Source: Curtobacterium sp. MMLR14_010 (lineage in GTDB: Bacteria > Actinomycetota > Actinomycetes > Actinomycetales > Microbacteriaceae). From it: DNA of 32,367 nucleotides. Positions within the stretch are counted from its first letter, which is position 1; each line of letters begins with the position of its first letter. The stretch is from NCBI RefSeq assembly GCF_001865015.1, contig NZ_MJGV01000020.1, positions 95,496-127,862 on the forward strand. The letters run 5' to 3'. A program made the translations under genes and the position numbers. The notes beneath the pieces were generated by a model. The model was not told the DNA's origin and did no database searches. It was given only the letters and a program-made list of their open reading frames with translations. Shown here one piece after another: positions 13,773 through 24,689 of the stretch.

Positions 13773-15529
13773 CTATCGCAGGACGACCACGCCACGTCCC
13801 TCGAAGCGCACGGTCTCGGTCTCGTCCGGCACGGTGACGTCACCGAACGCGTAGAGGACCTCGCCCGAGGCGTCCGGGACGGGCACCTCGGCGGCGCCGT
13901 CCGCCAGGTGGACGACCACGTGCACGGGGGCGGCCGTCGGGCCGAGCAGCCCGCGCGTGAGCACGAGCCACCGGCCGTCCTCGCTGAAGCGGACCGCGTT
14001 GGCCTCGTACCGGTGGTCCACGAAGGCCTCGTCGGTCCGACGCAGTGCGATGAGCACCCGGTAGGCGCGCAGGATCGCCGCTCCACGGTCCGAGGTGGTG
14101 TCAGCCCAGTCGAGCTTCGAGTTCTGGAACGTCGACGGGTCCTGGGGGTCCGGCACGGTGGACTCGTCCCAGCCGTGCTGGGCGAACTCCTTGATGCGGC
14201 CCTCGGCCGTGACCTTGCCGAGCTCCGGCTCCGGGTGCGACGTGAAGAACTGCCACGGCGTCGACGCAGCGAACTCCTCGCCCATGAACAGCATCGGCGT
14301 GAACGGGCCGAGCAGGGTCAGGGCCGCCGCGATGACGAGCCCCTCGTCCGACACCGTCGCTGCCAGGCGGTCACCGGCTGCCCGGTTCCCGATCTGGTCG
14401 TGGTTCTGGTTCGCGACGACGAGCGCGGTCGCGGGGGAGGTGCCGCGGTCGATCGGACGCCCGTGCCGGGCGCCGCGGAACGAGGACCACGTGCCGTCGT
14501 GGAAGAACCCGGACTCCAGCACCTTCGCGAGCGCCGACAGCGGAGCGAAGTCGGCGTAGTAGCCGTTCGTCTCCCCGGTGACCGCGACGTGCACGGCGTG
14601 GTGGAAGTCGTCCGACCACTGGCCGGCGAGCCCGTAGCCGGAGGCTTCACGCGGCCGGAACATCACCGGGTCGTTGAGGTCCGACTCCGCGATGAGCGAC
14701 AGCGGCCGACCGGTGAACGCGGAGAAGGCATCGGTCTCGCTCGCCATGTCCGCGAGGACGTGCGGTCGGGAGGTGTCACGGATCGCGTGCACGGCGTCGA
14801 GCCGGAGCCCGTCGACGTGGTGGTCCCGGAACCACATGCGCACGTTGTCGAGCACGTAGCGGCGGACCTCGGGCTCCTCGACGTTGACCGAGTCGCCCCA
14901 GGTGTTCGCCAGCCCCTGCACCAGGTACGGACCGTAGAGAGGCAGGTAGTTGCCGCTCGGGCCGAGGTGGTTGTATACGACGTCCTGGATGACGCCGAGG
15001 CCGAGCGCGTGGGCGGTGTCGACGAAGCGGTCGTACGCGTCCGGTCCGCCGTACGGGGCGTGCACGGCGTACCAGGCCACCCCGTCGTAGCCCCAGTTCC
15101 ACTCGCCGTTGACGCCGTTGACGGGCAGCAGTTCGACGAACTCCACGCCGAGTTCGACCAGGTGGTCGAGCTTGGCGGCAGCGGCGTCGAGCGTGCCCTC
15201 CGGGGTGAACGTGCCGACGTGCATCTCGTAGACCACCGCGCCGCGCGCCGGTCGTCCGGTCCAGCTCTCGTCCGTCCAGGCGAAGCGCTCCGGGTCGACG
15301 ACCTCGGAGGGGCCGTGGACGCCCTCGGGCTGGAACCGGCTGCGCGGGTCCGGGCGGACCGCGTCGTCGTCGTCGATGCGGAACCCGTAGCGGGCACCCA
15401 CGACGGGCATCACCGCGTCGGTGCTCCACCAGTCGTCGGAACCGCGCTCGAGCGGGTACTCGGTGCCGTCGACGACCAGGCGCACGCGCTCCGGCTTCGG
15501 CGCCCAGACGGCGTAGCGGGCAGGTTCGG

Positions 15530-15533
<4 letters not shown>
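13773..15533 (-). CDS. treZ: Malto-oligosyltrehalose trehalohydrolase
   Basis: A 586-residue GH13 enzyme that releases trehalose from maltooligosyl trehalose, the last step of the TreYZ pathway. An N-terminal early-set domain (about 1-95) is followed by the TIM barrel with DVVYNHLG at 184-191, [10 protein letters not shown] with nucleophile Asp246, IAESDLND with acid Glu283, and WSDDFHH with Asp308 or Asp309. The WGYDG segment near 147-151 is typical of this group. A C-terminal beta domain ends the protein. The length is normal. The ATG overlaps the treY stop by four bases, so it is translated last in the glgX-treY-treZ operon. Confidence 0.95.
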
Positions 15534-18036
<2,503 letters not shown>

Positions 18037-18040
<4 letters not shown>

Positions 18041-20325
18041 CGGGAGGTTCCGTTCGGGTTGGGTTCATTCGAGGAGGGTCCGGTCGTCCCACGGGTCGGC
18101 GCGGTCCCGCTCGGGGCGTGCGAGCCGGCCGGGTTCACCGGGCTGACGGCGTCCTGCGGGGCGTCGGGTCCGGTCGCGGCCTGGTCCTGGACCTCGACCG
18201 GGGTGGTCGTCACCACGTGGTCGGGCTCGGCGCGGAGCACGATCATCGAGCGGGCCGGCACGTCGAGGGGGGATCCGGCGTCGAGCACCTCGTCGCGGGC
18301 GCCGGGGGCGGCGGTGTCGATGCGGACCGTCCAGCCCGGGGAGTACTCCTCCGGGGGCAGGGTGAAGGTCACGGTGTCGTCGTGCGCGTTGAAGTACGTG
18401 ATGAACGCCACGTCGGTGACGCGGTCGCCGCGGGAGTCGCGCCCACGGATGCCGTCGCCGTTGAGGTACATGCCGACGCTCTTGCCGAAGCCGGAGTCCC
18501 AGTCCTCGGGTTCCATGGCCTCGCCGGACGGGGTCAGCCACACGACGTCGGGCAGGGGCTCGTCCTGGCCACGGCGGACCGGGCGACCGTTGAAGTAGCG
18601 CGTGCGTCGGAACGTCGGGTGGTCGTGCCGGAGCTTGACGACGTCGGCCGTGAACTGCACGAGGTCGTCGTCAGCAGCAGCCCAGTCGATCCAGCTCAGC
18701 TCGGAGTCCTGCGCGTAGACGTTGTTGTTGCCGTGCTGGGTGCGCCCGAGCTCGTCGCCGTGCGCGATCATCGGCACGCCCTGGCTGAGCAGCAGCGTCG
18801 CGATGAAGTTCCGTCGACGCTGCACCCGCAGCGCGTTCACGGACTCGTCGTCGGTCGGCCCCTCTTCCCCGGAGTTCCAGGACCGGTTGTGGCTCTCGCC
18901 GTCGTTGTTGTCCTCGCCGTTGGCGTCGTTGTGCTTCTCGTTGTAGGCCACCAGGTCGTACAGCGTGAAGCCGTCGTGCGCCGTGATGAAGTTGATGCTG
19001 GCCTTGGGCGTGCGGCCGTCGTGCTCGTAGAGGTCGGCCGACCCGGAGATCCGCGACGCGAACTCCCCGAGGGTCGACGGCTCACCCCGCCAGAAGTCAC
19101 GCACGGTGTCGCGGTACTTGCCGTTCCACTCCGACCACTGCGGGGGGAAGTTGCCCACCTGGTAGCCACCGGGGCCGACGTCCCACGGCTCGGCGATGAG
19201 CTTCACCTGCGACACGATCGGGTCCTGCTGGACGAGCTCGAAGAAGGCCGACAGCCGGTCGACCTCGTAGAACTCGCGGGCGAGCGCCGCGGCGAGGTCG
19301 AAGCGGAAGCCGTCGACGTGCATCTCGGTGACCCAGTAGCGCAGGGAGTCCATGATGAGCTGCAGCGAGTGGGGGTGGCCGACGTTGAGCGAGTTGCCGG
19401 TGCCCGTCACGTCCATGTAGTACCGCTTGTCGTCGTCCATCAGGCGGTAGTACGCGGCGTTGTCGATCCCGCGGAACGACAGCGTCGGGCCGAGGTGGTT
19501 GCCCTCTGCCGTGTGGTTGTAGACGACGTCGATGACGACCTCGATGCCGGCACGGTGGAGCTCGCGCACCATCGTCTTGAACTCCTGTACCTGCTGCCCG
19601 CCGTCGCCCGAGGACGAGTAGTGCGAGTGCGGCGCGAAGAACCCGATGGTGTTGTAGCCCCAGTAGTTCGACAGCCCCTTGTCCTGCAGGGTCGAGTCGT
19701 TCACGAACTGGTGCACCGGCATGAGCTCGAGCGTCGTCACGCCCAGCCGCTTGAGGTGTTCGATGACGGCGGGGTGCGAGACGCCGGCGTACGTGCCGCG
19801 CTGCTCCTCTGGCACGTCGGGGTGCGTCTGGGTGAGGCCCTTGACGTGCGCCTCGTAGATGACGGTCTCGCCGTACGGCGTGCGCGGAGCACGGTCGCCC
19901 TGCCAGTCGAAGAACGGGTTGATGACCACGCCCTTCACCATGTGCGAGGCGGAGTCCTCGTCGTTGGTGGAGTCCGGGTCGCCGAACGTGTACGAGAACA
20001 GCGACTGGTCCCAGTCGATGTCGCCGCTCGTCGCCTTGGCGTACGGGTCGAGCAGCAGCTTCGCCGGGTTCGAGCGGACACCGTTCGCCGGGTCGTACGG
20101 GGCGTGGACGCGGAAGCCGTACCGCTGTCCGGGGCCGATGTTCGGCAGGTACGCGTGCCAGACGTAGGCGTCGACCTCGACGAGGGGGACGCACTCCTCG
20201 GTGCCGTCCTCGTCGAAGAGGCAGAGCTCCACGCGGTCGGCCACCTCGCTGAACAGGGCGAAGTTCGTCCCGCTGCCGTCGTAGGTCGCGCCGAGCGGGT
20301 AGGGGTTGCCGGGCCAGGTGTGCAA
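18037..20325 (-). CDS. glgX: Glycogen debranching enzyme GlgX/TreX
   Basis: A 762-residue GH13 isoamylase-type debranching enzyme that cleaves alpha-1,6 branches of glycogen and supplies linear maltodextrin to TreY. An N-terminal CBM48 region (1-100, MHTWPGNPYPLGATYDGSGTNFALFSE) precedes the barrel: VIDVVYNHTAEG at 264-275, GFRFDLAAAL with nucleophile Asp343, IAEPWDVGPGGYQVG with acid Glu379, and FITAHDGFTL with the third carboxylate. A Pro/Thr/Ser-rich tail of about 60 residues ends the protein. The start is inferred to be TTG at 20325: GGAGG lies five bases upstream, family similarity begins there, and no ATG fits. It is the first gene of the trehalose operon; TreX is the name used in trehalose clusters. 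Confidence 0.93.
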
Positions 20326-20351
20326 ACGTTCCTCCGTAGGTGGTTGCAGCA

Positions 20352-20380
20352 AACGTATCGGCGGGTCCCTGTGCTGTCCG
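20352..20380 (-). promoter_or_regulatory. Candidate promoter of the glgX-treY-treZ operon
   Basis: On the minus strand CGGACA (20380-20375), 17 bases, then TACGTT (20357-20352); the leader would be about 20-25 bases. The word GCAAACGT (plus strand) occurs at 20349-20356 over the -10 box and again at 20322-20329 over the TTG start. It resembles half-sites of LacI-family operators. Confidence 0.4.
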
Positions 20381-20472
20381 CCGTGCGAGACCCGCCGGTG
20401 GACAGCCTGCGGCACCCGCCGGGCTGTGGACAGCTCGCGCGCTGGCCAGGACCGCGGGAGTAGCCTCGCGCC

Positions 20473-20793
20473 ATGACCAACATCGTCACGCAGATCGCAG
20501 ACAAGGTCCGCCCCGTCGGGGTCTCCACGAACTACGGAGACCCGGTCGAGGTCGGTGACCAGACCCTCATCCCGGTGTCCGTCGGCTGGTTCGGCTTCGG
20601 GGGCGGCGGCGACGACCAGAACGGTGGCGGCGGTGGCGGCGGGGCGACCCTCCCCGTCGGCGCGTACGTGCGTCGTCCCGGCAAGGACCTCGAGTTCGAG
20701 CCCAACCTCATCTCCCTGATGGTCGTGAGCATCCCCGTCATCTGGGTGACCGGCACCGTCCTCCGCAAGCTCATCCGCGTCCTCAAGAAGTAG
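20473..20793 (+). CDS. GerW/YtfJ-like small membrane protein
   Basis: A 106-residue protein resembling the GerW (sporulation protein YtfJ) family: TNYGDPVEVGDQTLIPVSVGWFGFGGGG, then a Gly-rich stretch at 37-57, then LPVGAYVRRPGKDLEFEPNLISLM leading into one C-terminal membrane helix (about 80-97) with a basic end. In Bacillus a member is needed for spore germination, but family members are widespread in non-sporulating actinobacteria, where the role is unknown. TAGCCT ends six bases before the ATG, so the mRNA may be leaderless. The next gene is separated by its own promoter and riboswitch, so this is probably monocistronic. Confidence 0.8.
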   Translation: MTNIVTQIADKVRPVGVSTNYGDPVEVGDQTLIPVSVGWFGFGGGGDDQNGGGGGGGATLPVGAYVRRPGKDLEFEPNLISLMVVSIPVIWVTGTVLRKLIRVLKK

Positions 20794-20806
20794 GGCTCCG
20801 AAGCAG

Positions 20807-20812
20807 TACACT
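20807..20812 (+). promoter_or_regulatory. Candidate -10 box for the TPP riboswitch transcript
   Basis: TACACT fits TANNNT and would place the transcript start near 20819, just before the riboswitch. The -35 region (around 20783-20789) is a poor match. The same bases form a weak AGCAGT/ACTGCT inverted repeat at 20802-20815. Confidence 0.4.
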
Positions 20813-20825
20813 GCTGGGACACACA

Positions 20826-20912
20826 CGGGAGTCCGGGATCGCCGGGCTGAGAGGGAGCGAGCAGCGCTCCGACCGTCGAACCTGATCCGGGTCATGCCGG
20901 CGCAGGGAGGAG
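20826..20912 (+). ncRNA. TPP (thiamine pyrophosphate) riboswitch
   Basis: The conserved THI-box words are present in order: GGGAGTC near 20828, CTGAGAGGG at 20847-20855, a variable stem (GAGCGAGCAGCGCTC), then ACCTGATCCGGGTCATGCC from about 20880, and GCGCAGGGA at 20900-20908. The ribosome site GGAGG (20906-20910) for the following ykoE-like ATG at 20919 overlaps the 3' conserved strand, so ligand binding most likely blocks translation initiation. It controls the three-gene ECF transporter that follows. Confidence 0.93.
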
Positions 20913-20918
20913 TCTCGA

Positions 20919-21581
20919 ATGATGCCGTCCGGCACGCCCACCACCACCACCGCCCAGTCCACGGCGGCGACGTCAACCCCGAGGCGCTCACTGCGCTGGC
21001 GGGTCGTCGACATCGTCGTCGCCAGTGTCCTCGCCGTCGCCGTCGGCGTCGTGTTCAAGCTCTGGGAGTTCGGCTACGAGCCGCTCTCCGCCGCGGTCGC
21101 CCTCCTGTTGCCCGGCACGCAGGCGTTGTTCGGCGGTGTCTGGCTCCTCGCCGGGCCGATCGTCGCGATCATCGTGCGGAAGCCCGGCGCCGCGCTCTAC
21201 GCCGAGATCGTCGCCGCGAGCGTGGAGGCCCTCCTCGGCACGCAGTGGGGGTGGAGCACCCTCGAGGCCGGCCTGGTGCAGGGCCTGGGTGCCGAGCTCG
21301 TCCTCGCGCTGTTCCTCTACCGGGTGTACCGCCTGCCGGTCGTCATGCTCGCGGGCGCTGCCGCAGGCCTCGCCCTCGGCATCAACGACTCGGTCCTCTG
21401 GTACGCCGGGCTCGACGCCGCCTTCAAGGTGGTCTACATCGTCTGCGGCACGATCTCCGGCGCCGTGATCGCCGGCCTCGGCTCGTGGCTCATCGTCCGT
21501 GCCCTCGCCCGCACCGGCGTGCTGTCGTCCTTCGCGGTCGGTCGCGAGCACGCCAGGCGCCGTCCCTCCTCGGCAGCCTGA
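20919..21581 (+). CDS. ykoE: ECF transporter S component, YkoE family
   Basis: A 220-residue membrane protein, the substrate-binding subunit of a YkoEDC-type energy-coupling factor transporter, believed to import hydroxymethylpyrimidine or another thiamine precursor. About five to six membrane helices lie between residues 27 and 200 (VVDIVVASVLAVAVGVVFKLWEFGYEPL, then FGGVWLLAGPIVAIIVRKPGAALYAE, then WGWSTLEAGLVQGLGAELVLALF). The TPP riboswitch directly upstream supports thiamine-related import. The ATG at 20919 has GGAGG 8 bases before it; the ATG at 20922 is an equal alternative. The ykoD-like gene begins 3 bases after the stop. Confidence 0.92.
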   Translation: MMPSGTPTTTTAQSTAATSTPRRSLRWRVVDIVVASVLAVAVGVVFKLWEFGYEPLSAAVALLLPGTQALFGGVWLLAGPIVAIIVRKPGAALYAEIVAASVEALLGTQWGWSTLEAGLVQGLGAELVLALFLYRVYRLPVVMLAGAAAGLALGINDSVLWYAGLDAAFKVVYIVCGTISGAVIAGLGSWLIVRALARTGVLSSFAVGREHARRRPSSAA

Positions 21582-21583
21582 GC

Positions 21584-23215
21584 ATGGCGGGCGCCCACCC
21601 CGCCCGGATCGAGTTCCGCGACTGGGGCTGGCGGTACGCCGAGCGGGACATCTGGGCCGTCCGCGGTGTCGACCTCGTCGTCGAGCCGGGGGAGCGCGTC
21701 GCCGTCGTCGGGCCGTCCGGGGCCGGGAAGTCGACGCTCCTCCGGGCCGTCGCCGCGGTCCTGCCCGACGAGCCCGACCCCGACGACGACACCGCGGCCG
21801 AGGTCCGGGGCAGCGTGCTCGTCGACGGTGCGCCACCCGAGTCCGTCCGCGGCCGGGTCGGCCTGGTCATGCAGGACCCCGAGGCGCACACCGTCATGTC
21901 CCGCATCGGCGACGACGTGGCGTTCGGGTGCGAGAACACCGGGGTGCCGCGCGCCGAGACGTGGGAGCGCGTGCGTTCTGCCCTCGACGTCGTCGGGCTC
22001 GACCTCGAACTCGACCGGTCCACGACGATGCTCTCCGGAGGGCAGCGGCAGCGACTCGCACTCGCCGGGGTGCTCGCGATGCGCCCCGGAGCCCTCGTGC
22101 TCGACGAGCCGTGCGCGAACCTCGACCCGGACGGTGTGGAGCAGGTGCACGACGCAGTCCGGGCGCTCCTCGAGGACACCGGTGCCACCCTCCTGGTCGT
22201 CGAGCACCGGATCGGCACCTGGCTCGACCTGGTCGACCGACTGGTGCTGCTCGAACCCGCTGGCGGTGTCGTGGCCGACGGCAACCCGGCCGACGTGCTC
22301 CGGACCCACGGCGAGGCGTTGACCGCCGCCGGCGTCTGGGTCCCCGGCTCCGAACCCACCAGAGGCTCCGCCCGCCGACCCCGCCCCGCGCCCAGCCGAG
22401 CGGGCGATATGCCGGCGTCCGACGAGCGACCCACCACGGCATTCCGCCCGCTCGACCGGGTCCCGCTCACGCAGGACCCACCCGCCGCCGACCCGCTCCT
22501 CCGCGCCGAGCACCTCGCCACCGCACGCGGGCGTCGCCAGCGCGTCGGCACGGGCATCGACCTCACCGTCACCCGCGGCCAGGTCCTCGCCGTCACCGGC
22601 CCGAACGGCGTCGGCAAGTCCACGCTCGGCCTCACGCTCGCCGGACTGCTCCGCCCGGCCGACGGCACACTCCAAGCCACCGAGGCCCTCGCGGACGGAG
22701 CCGGACCAGCACCCCACGCGTGGACCAGCCGCGCCCTCGCCGCCCGGATCGGCACCGTGTTCCAGGACCCCGAGCACCAGTTCGTCGCCCGCACCGTGCG
22801 CGCCGAACTCGAGGCGGGCCCCCGCGCGCTCGGCCTCCCCGACGCGGCGGCCCGCGCCGACGACCTGCTCGATGCCTTCGCCCTCCGACACCTGGCGGAC
22901 GCCAACCCCTTCACGCTGTCCGGCGGGGAGCAGCGACGCCTCGCGATCGGCACCGTCGTCGCCACCCGCCCGCCGGTCGTGGTCCTCGACGAACCGACCT
23001 CCGGGCAGGACCGCGCCACCTGGCAGGCCGTCGTCGACCGCCTCGGCGCCCTCGCCGACAGCGGCACCGCGATCGTCGCGGTGACCCACGACCGCGACCT
23101 CGTCCGCGCACTCGACGCCGACGAGGTCGTCCTCAGCCCGGCCGGCGCGACACGCGCGCACGACGCGACGGGCGCACCAGGCGCGACCGGCCCGACCACG
23201 GGAGGTGCGTGGTGA
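21584..23215 (+). CDS. ykoD: ECF transporter double ATPase, YkoD type
   Basis: A 543-residue fusion of two ABC ATPase domains that powers the transporter. Domain 1: Walker A GPSGAGKST at 43-51, Q-loop near 97, signature LSGGQRQRLAL at 150-160, Walker B LVLDEP at 171-176, His208 switch. Domain 2: Walker A GPNGVGKST at 339-347, signature LSGGEQRRLAI at 445-455, Walker B VVLDEP, His switch in AVTHDRD. The linker between them (about 255-305) is Pro/Arg/Ser-rich and includes a whole 58-bp palindromic repeat (22397-22454), translated as about 20 residues. The ATG lies 3 bases after the ykoE stop and no strong ribosome site is seen. The stop overlaps the ykoC GTG. Confidence 0.92.
   Translation: MAGAHPARIEFRDWGWRYAERDIWAVRGVDLVVEPGERVAVVGPSGAGKSTLLRAVAAVLPDEPDPDDDTAAEVRGSVLVDGAPPESVRGRVGLVMQDPEAHTVMSRIGDDVAFGCENTGVPRAETWERVRSALDVVGLDLELDRSTTMLSGGQRQRLALAGVLAMRPGALVLDEPCANLDPDGVEQVHDAVRALLEDTGATLLVVEHRIGTWLDLVDRLVLLEPAGGVVADGNPADVLRTHGEALTAAGVWVPGSEPTRGSARRPRPAPSRAGDMPASDERPTTAFRPLDRVPLTQDPPAADPLLRAEHLATARGRRQRVGTGIDLTVTRGQVLAVTGPNGVGKSTLGLTLAGLLRPADGTLQATEALADGAGPAPHAWTSRALAARIGTVFQDPEHQFVARTVRAELEAGPRALGLPDAAARADDLLDAFALRHLADANPFTLSGGEQRRLAIGTVVATRPPVVVLDEPTSGQDRATWQAVVDRLGALADSGTAIVAVTHDRDLVRALDADEVVLSPAGATRAHDATGAPGATGPTTGGAW
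22397..22454. repeat. 58-bp palindromic repeat, copy 7, inside ykoD
   Basis: Ten-base perfect arms, then ATATGCCG against CGGCATT with one extra base on each side. Length exactly 58 bp, as in intergenic copies. The frame is kept and it encodes RAGDMPASDERPTTAFRPL of the interdomain linker. Confidence 0.85.
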
Positions 23216-24018
23216 CCACCCGGACGACGCCGGCGGCCCCGTCATGGCGGGGCGAGCCTCCCGTCCGGCGCGCCCGCGGCGTGCACGCCGTCCAGCCGGT
23301 GGCCATGCTGCTCGGTGTGCTCGGACTCGGCGTCTGTCTCGTCCTGAGTCTCGACGTCGTGTCCGCGGCGGTCGCCCTGGTGATCGAGCTCGCGCTGCTG
23401 CCGCTCCTGCGGATCCCGGTGCGCACGCTGCTGCTGCGGACGTCGCCGGTGCTGCTCGCGGTGCCCCTGACGGGGTTGAGCATCGCGCTCTACGGTCGCG
23501 CCTCCGGTCGTGAGTGGTTCGACCTCGGCTTCGCCCACGTCACCGACGGCTCCCTGGCGCTCGCCCTCGCGACGATGCTGCGGGTGCTCGCGGTGGGGAT
23601 CCCGTCGGTGGCGCTGTTCATCCGTGTGGACCCGACGGACCTGGCGGACGGGATGGGGCAGGTGCTGCGGCTGCCGGCGCGGTTCGTGCTCGGCGCGCTC
23701 GCCGCGATCAGGATGATGACGCTGCTCGGTGAGGACTGGCGGCAACTCGGCATGGCCCGACGCGCCAGGGGCCTCGCCGACACCGGACGCCTCCGCCGTG
23801 GGGCGTCGATGGCGTTCGCCCTGCTCGTCGTGGCGTTGCGTCGCGCGACGACGCTGGCCGTGGCGATGGAGTCGCGGGGGTTCGGTGCGCCCGGCACGCG
23901 GACATGGGCCCGTCCGGCGCGGTTCGGTGGGCGCGAGTGGGCGACGGTCGCGGTGCTGGTGGGCATCGGGCTGGTGTCGATCGCCGTGGCGGTCGCAGCG
24001 GGGACGTGGCGTGCCTGA
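23212..24018 (+). CDS. ykoC: ECF transporter T component, YkoC type
   Basis: A 268-residue transmembrane coupling protein of the same ECF transporter. It has membrane helices at about 25-60, 70-95, 120-145 and near the C-terminus (235-260), and the cytoplasmic coupling region carries the two Ala-Arg-Gly-type motifs expected of EcfT proteins: MARRARGL and MESRGFG. The GTG start overlaps the ykoD stop (GTGA), with GGAGG six bases upstream. The N-terminal 25 residues are Arg/Pro-rich and contain an antisense copy of GGACGGGAGGCTCGC. The stop overlaps the following kinase-like gene by eight bases, so the operon continues. Confidence 0.9.
   Translation: MTTRTTPAAPSWRGEPPVRRARGVHAVQPVAMLLGVLGLGVCLVLSLDVVSAAVALVIELALLPLLRIPVRTLLLRTSPVLLAVPLTGLSIALYGRASGREWFDLGFAHVTDGSLALALATMLRVLAVGIPSVALFIRVDPTDLADGMGQVLRLPARFVLGALAAIRMMTLLGEDWRQLGMARRARGLADTGRLRRGASMAFALLVVALRRATTLAVAMESRGFGAPGTRTWARPARFGGREWATVAVLVGIGLVSIAVAVAAGTWRA
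23252..23266 (-). repeat. GGMCKGGAGGCYCGG word inside ykoC
   Basis: The minus strand reads GGACGGGAGGCTCGC within the variable N-terminal codons (around residues 14-18). Confidence 0.55.
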
Positions 24019-24664
24019 TCGGGCGAGGCCGGGACCGGCCGCATCCTCCGACCGGGCGGGGTCGTCGGATCGGGCGGGGTCGTCCGATCGGGTCGCGTCG
24101 TCTGCGTCCGGCCTGGAGGCTCAGCTCGGCTTCGTCTCGCCCCTCGCCTCCGCCTCGGCGCTCGCCGACCGCGCGCGGGTCGCGTCCGACGCCACTGGCC
24201 GACGGTGCGTCGTGCTGATCGACGGCCGTTCCGGCACCGGGAAGACCACGCTCGGCGAGGCCCTGGCCACCGAGCTGGGAGCGCAGCTCGTCCACCTGGA
24301 CGACGTCTACCCCGGGTGGGATGGCCTGCTCGCAGCGGCAACAGCCGTGGTGGAGGATGTGCTCGGCGCGCCCTCCGGCTACCGGCGGTGGGACTGGGAA
24401 CGGTCGGAACCGGCTGGGTGGGTGACGCTCGATCCGGGCGCACCGATCGTGGTCGAGGGCTGCGGGGCGCTGTCCCGTGCCGCTGCACCGCTCGCGACGC
24501 TCCGGATCTGGATGTCGGCGGACGATGCCGAGCGGAAGCGCCGGGCGATCGACCGCGACGGGGCGGTGTTCGCCGAGCAGTGGGACCGGTGGGCTGCGCA
24601 GGAGGACGCCTTCATCGCCGCGGAGGACCCCGCGTCACTGGCGGACGTCGTGCTGCGCTCCTGA
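24011..24664 (+). CDS. Small P-loop kinase, uridine-kinase-like
   Basis: A 217-residue ATP-binding protein. Walker A is DGRSGTGKTT (residues 71-80), followed by LVHLDDVYPGWDGL, the substrate-acid style of uridine and nucleoside kinases, then IVVEGCGALSR and a lid-like DDAERKRRAIDRDG. The first 35 residues are low-complexity, with three tandem SSDRAG-like units, and the similarity starts after them. The only plausible start is GTG at 24011, which overlaps the ykoC stop by eight bases; no separate promoter is seen, so it is probably expressed with the thiamine-precursor transporter under the TPP riboswitch. Whether it phosphorylates a nucleoside or the imported precursor is not known. Confidence 0.78.
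   Translation: MPDRARPGPAASSDRAGSSDRAGSSDRVASSASGLEAQLGFVSPLASASALADRARVASDATGRRCVVLIDGRSGTGKTTLGEALATELGAQLVHLDDVYPGWDGLLAAATAVVEDVLGAPSGYRRWDWERSEPAGWVTLDPGAPIVVEGCGALSRAAAPLATLRIWMSADDAERKRRAIDRDGAVFAEQWDRWAAQEDAFIAAEDPASLADVVLRS
24044..24097 (+). repeat. Three 18-bp tandem repeats in the kinase N-terminus
   Basis: Units start at 24044, 24062 and 24080 (TCCTCCGACCGGGCGGGG and variants). They encode SSDRAG, SSDRAG and SSDRVA. Wobble differences show they are not brand-new. Confidence 0.75.
24110..24124 (+). repeat. GGMCKGGAGGCYCGG word inside the kinase gene
   Basis: GGCCTGGAGGCTCAG directly follows the tandem repeat region and encodes GLEAQ at the edge of the conserved domain. Confidence 0.5.
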
Positions 24665-24689
24665 CACCGCCCGATCGGAGGATGTGGGG

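Noticed and set aside
24011..24664. Thiamine kinase or ThiD-type kinase
   Set aside because: The motifs are those of the P-loop uridine-kinase-like fold, not the ribokinase fold of ThiD. Only the context suggests thiamine, so no specific name is given.
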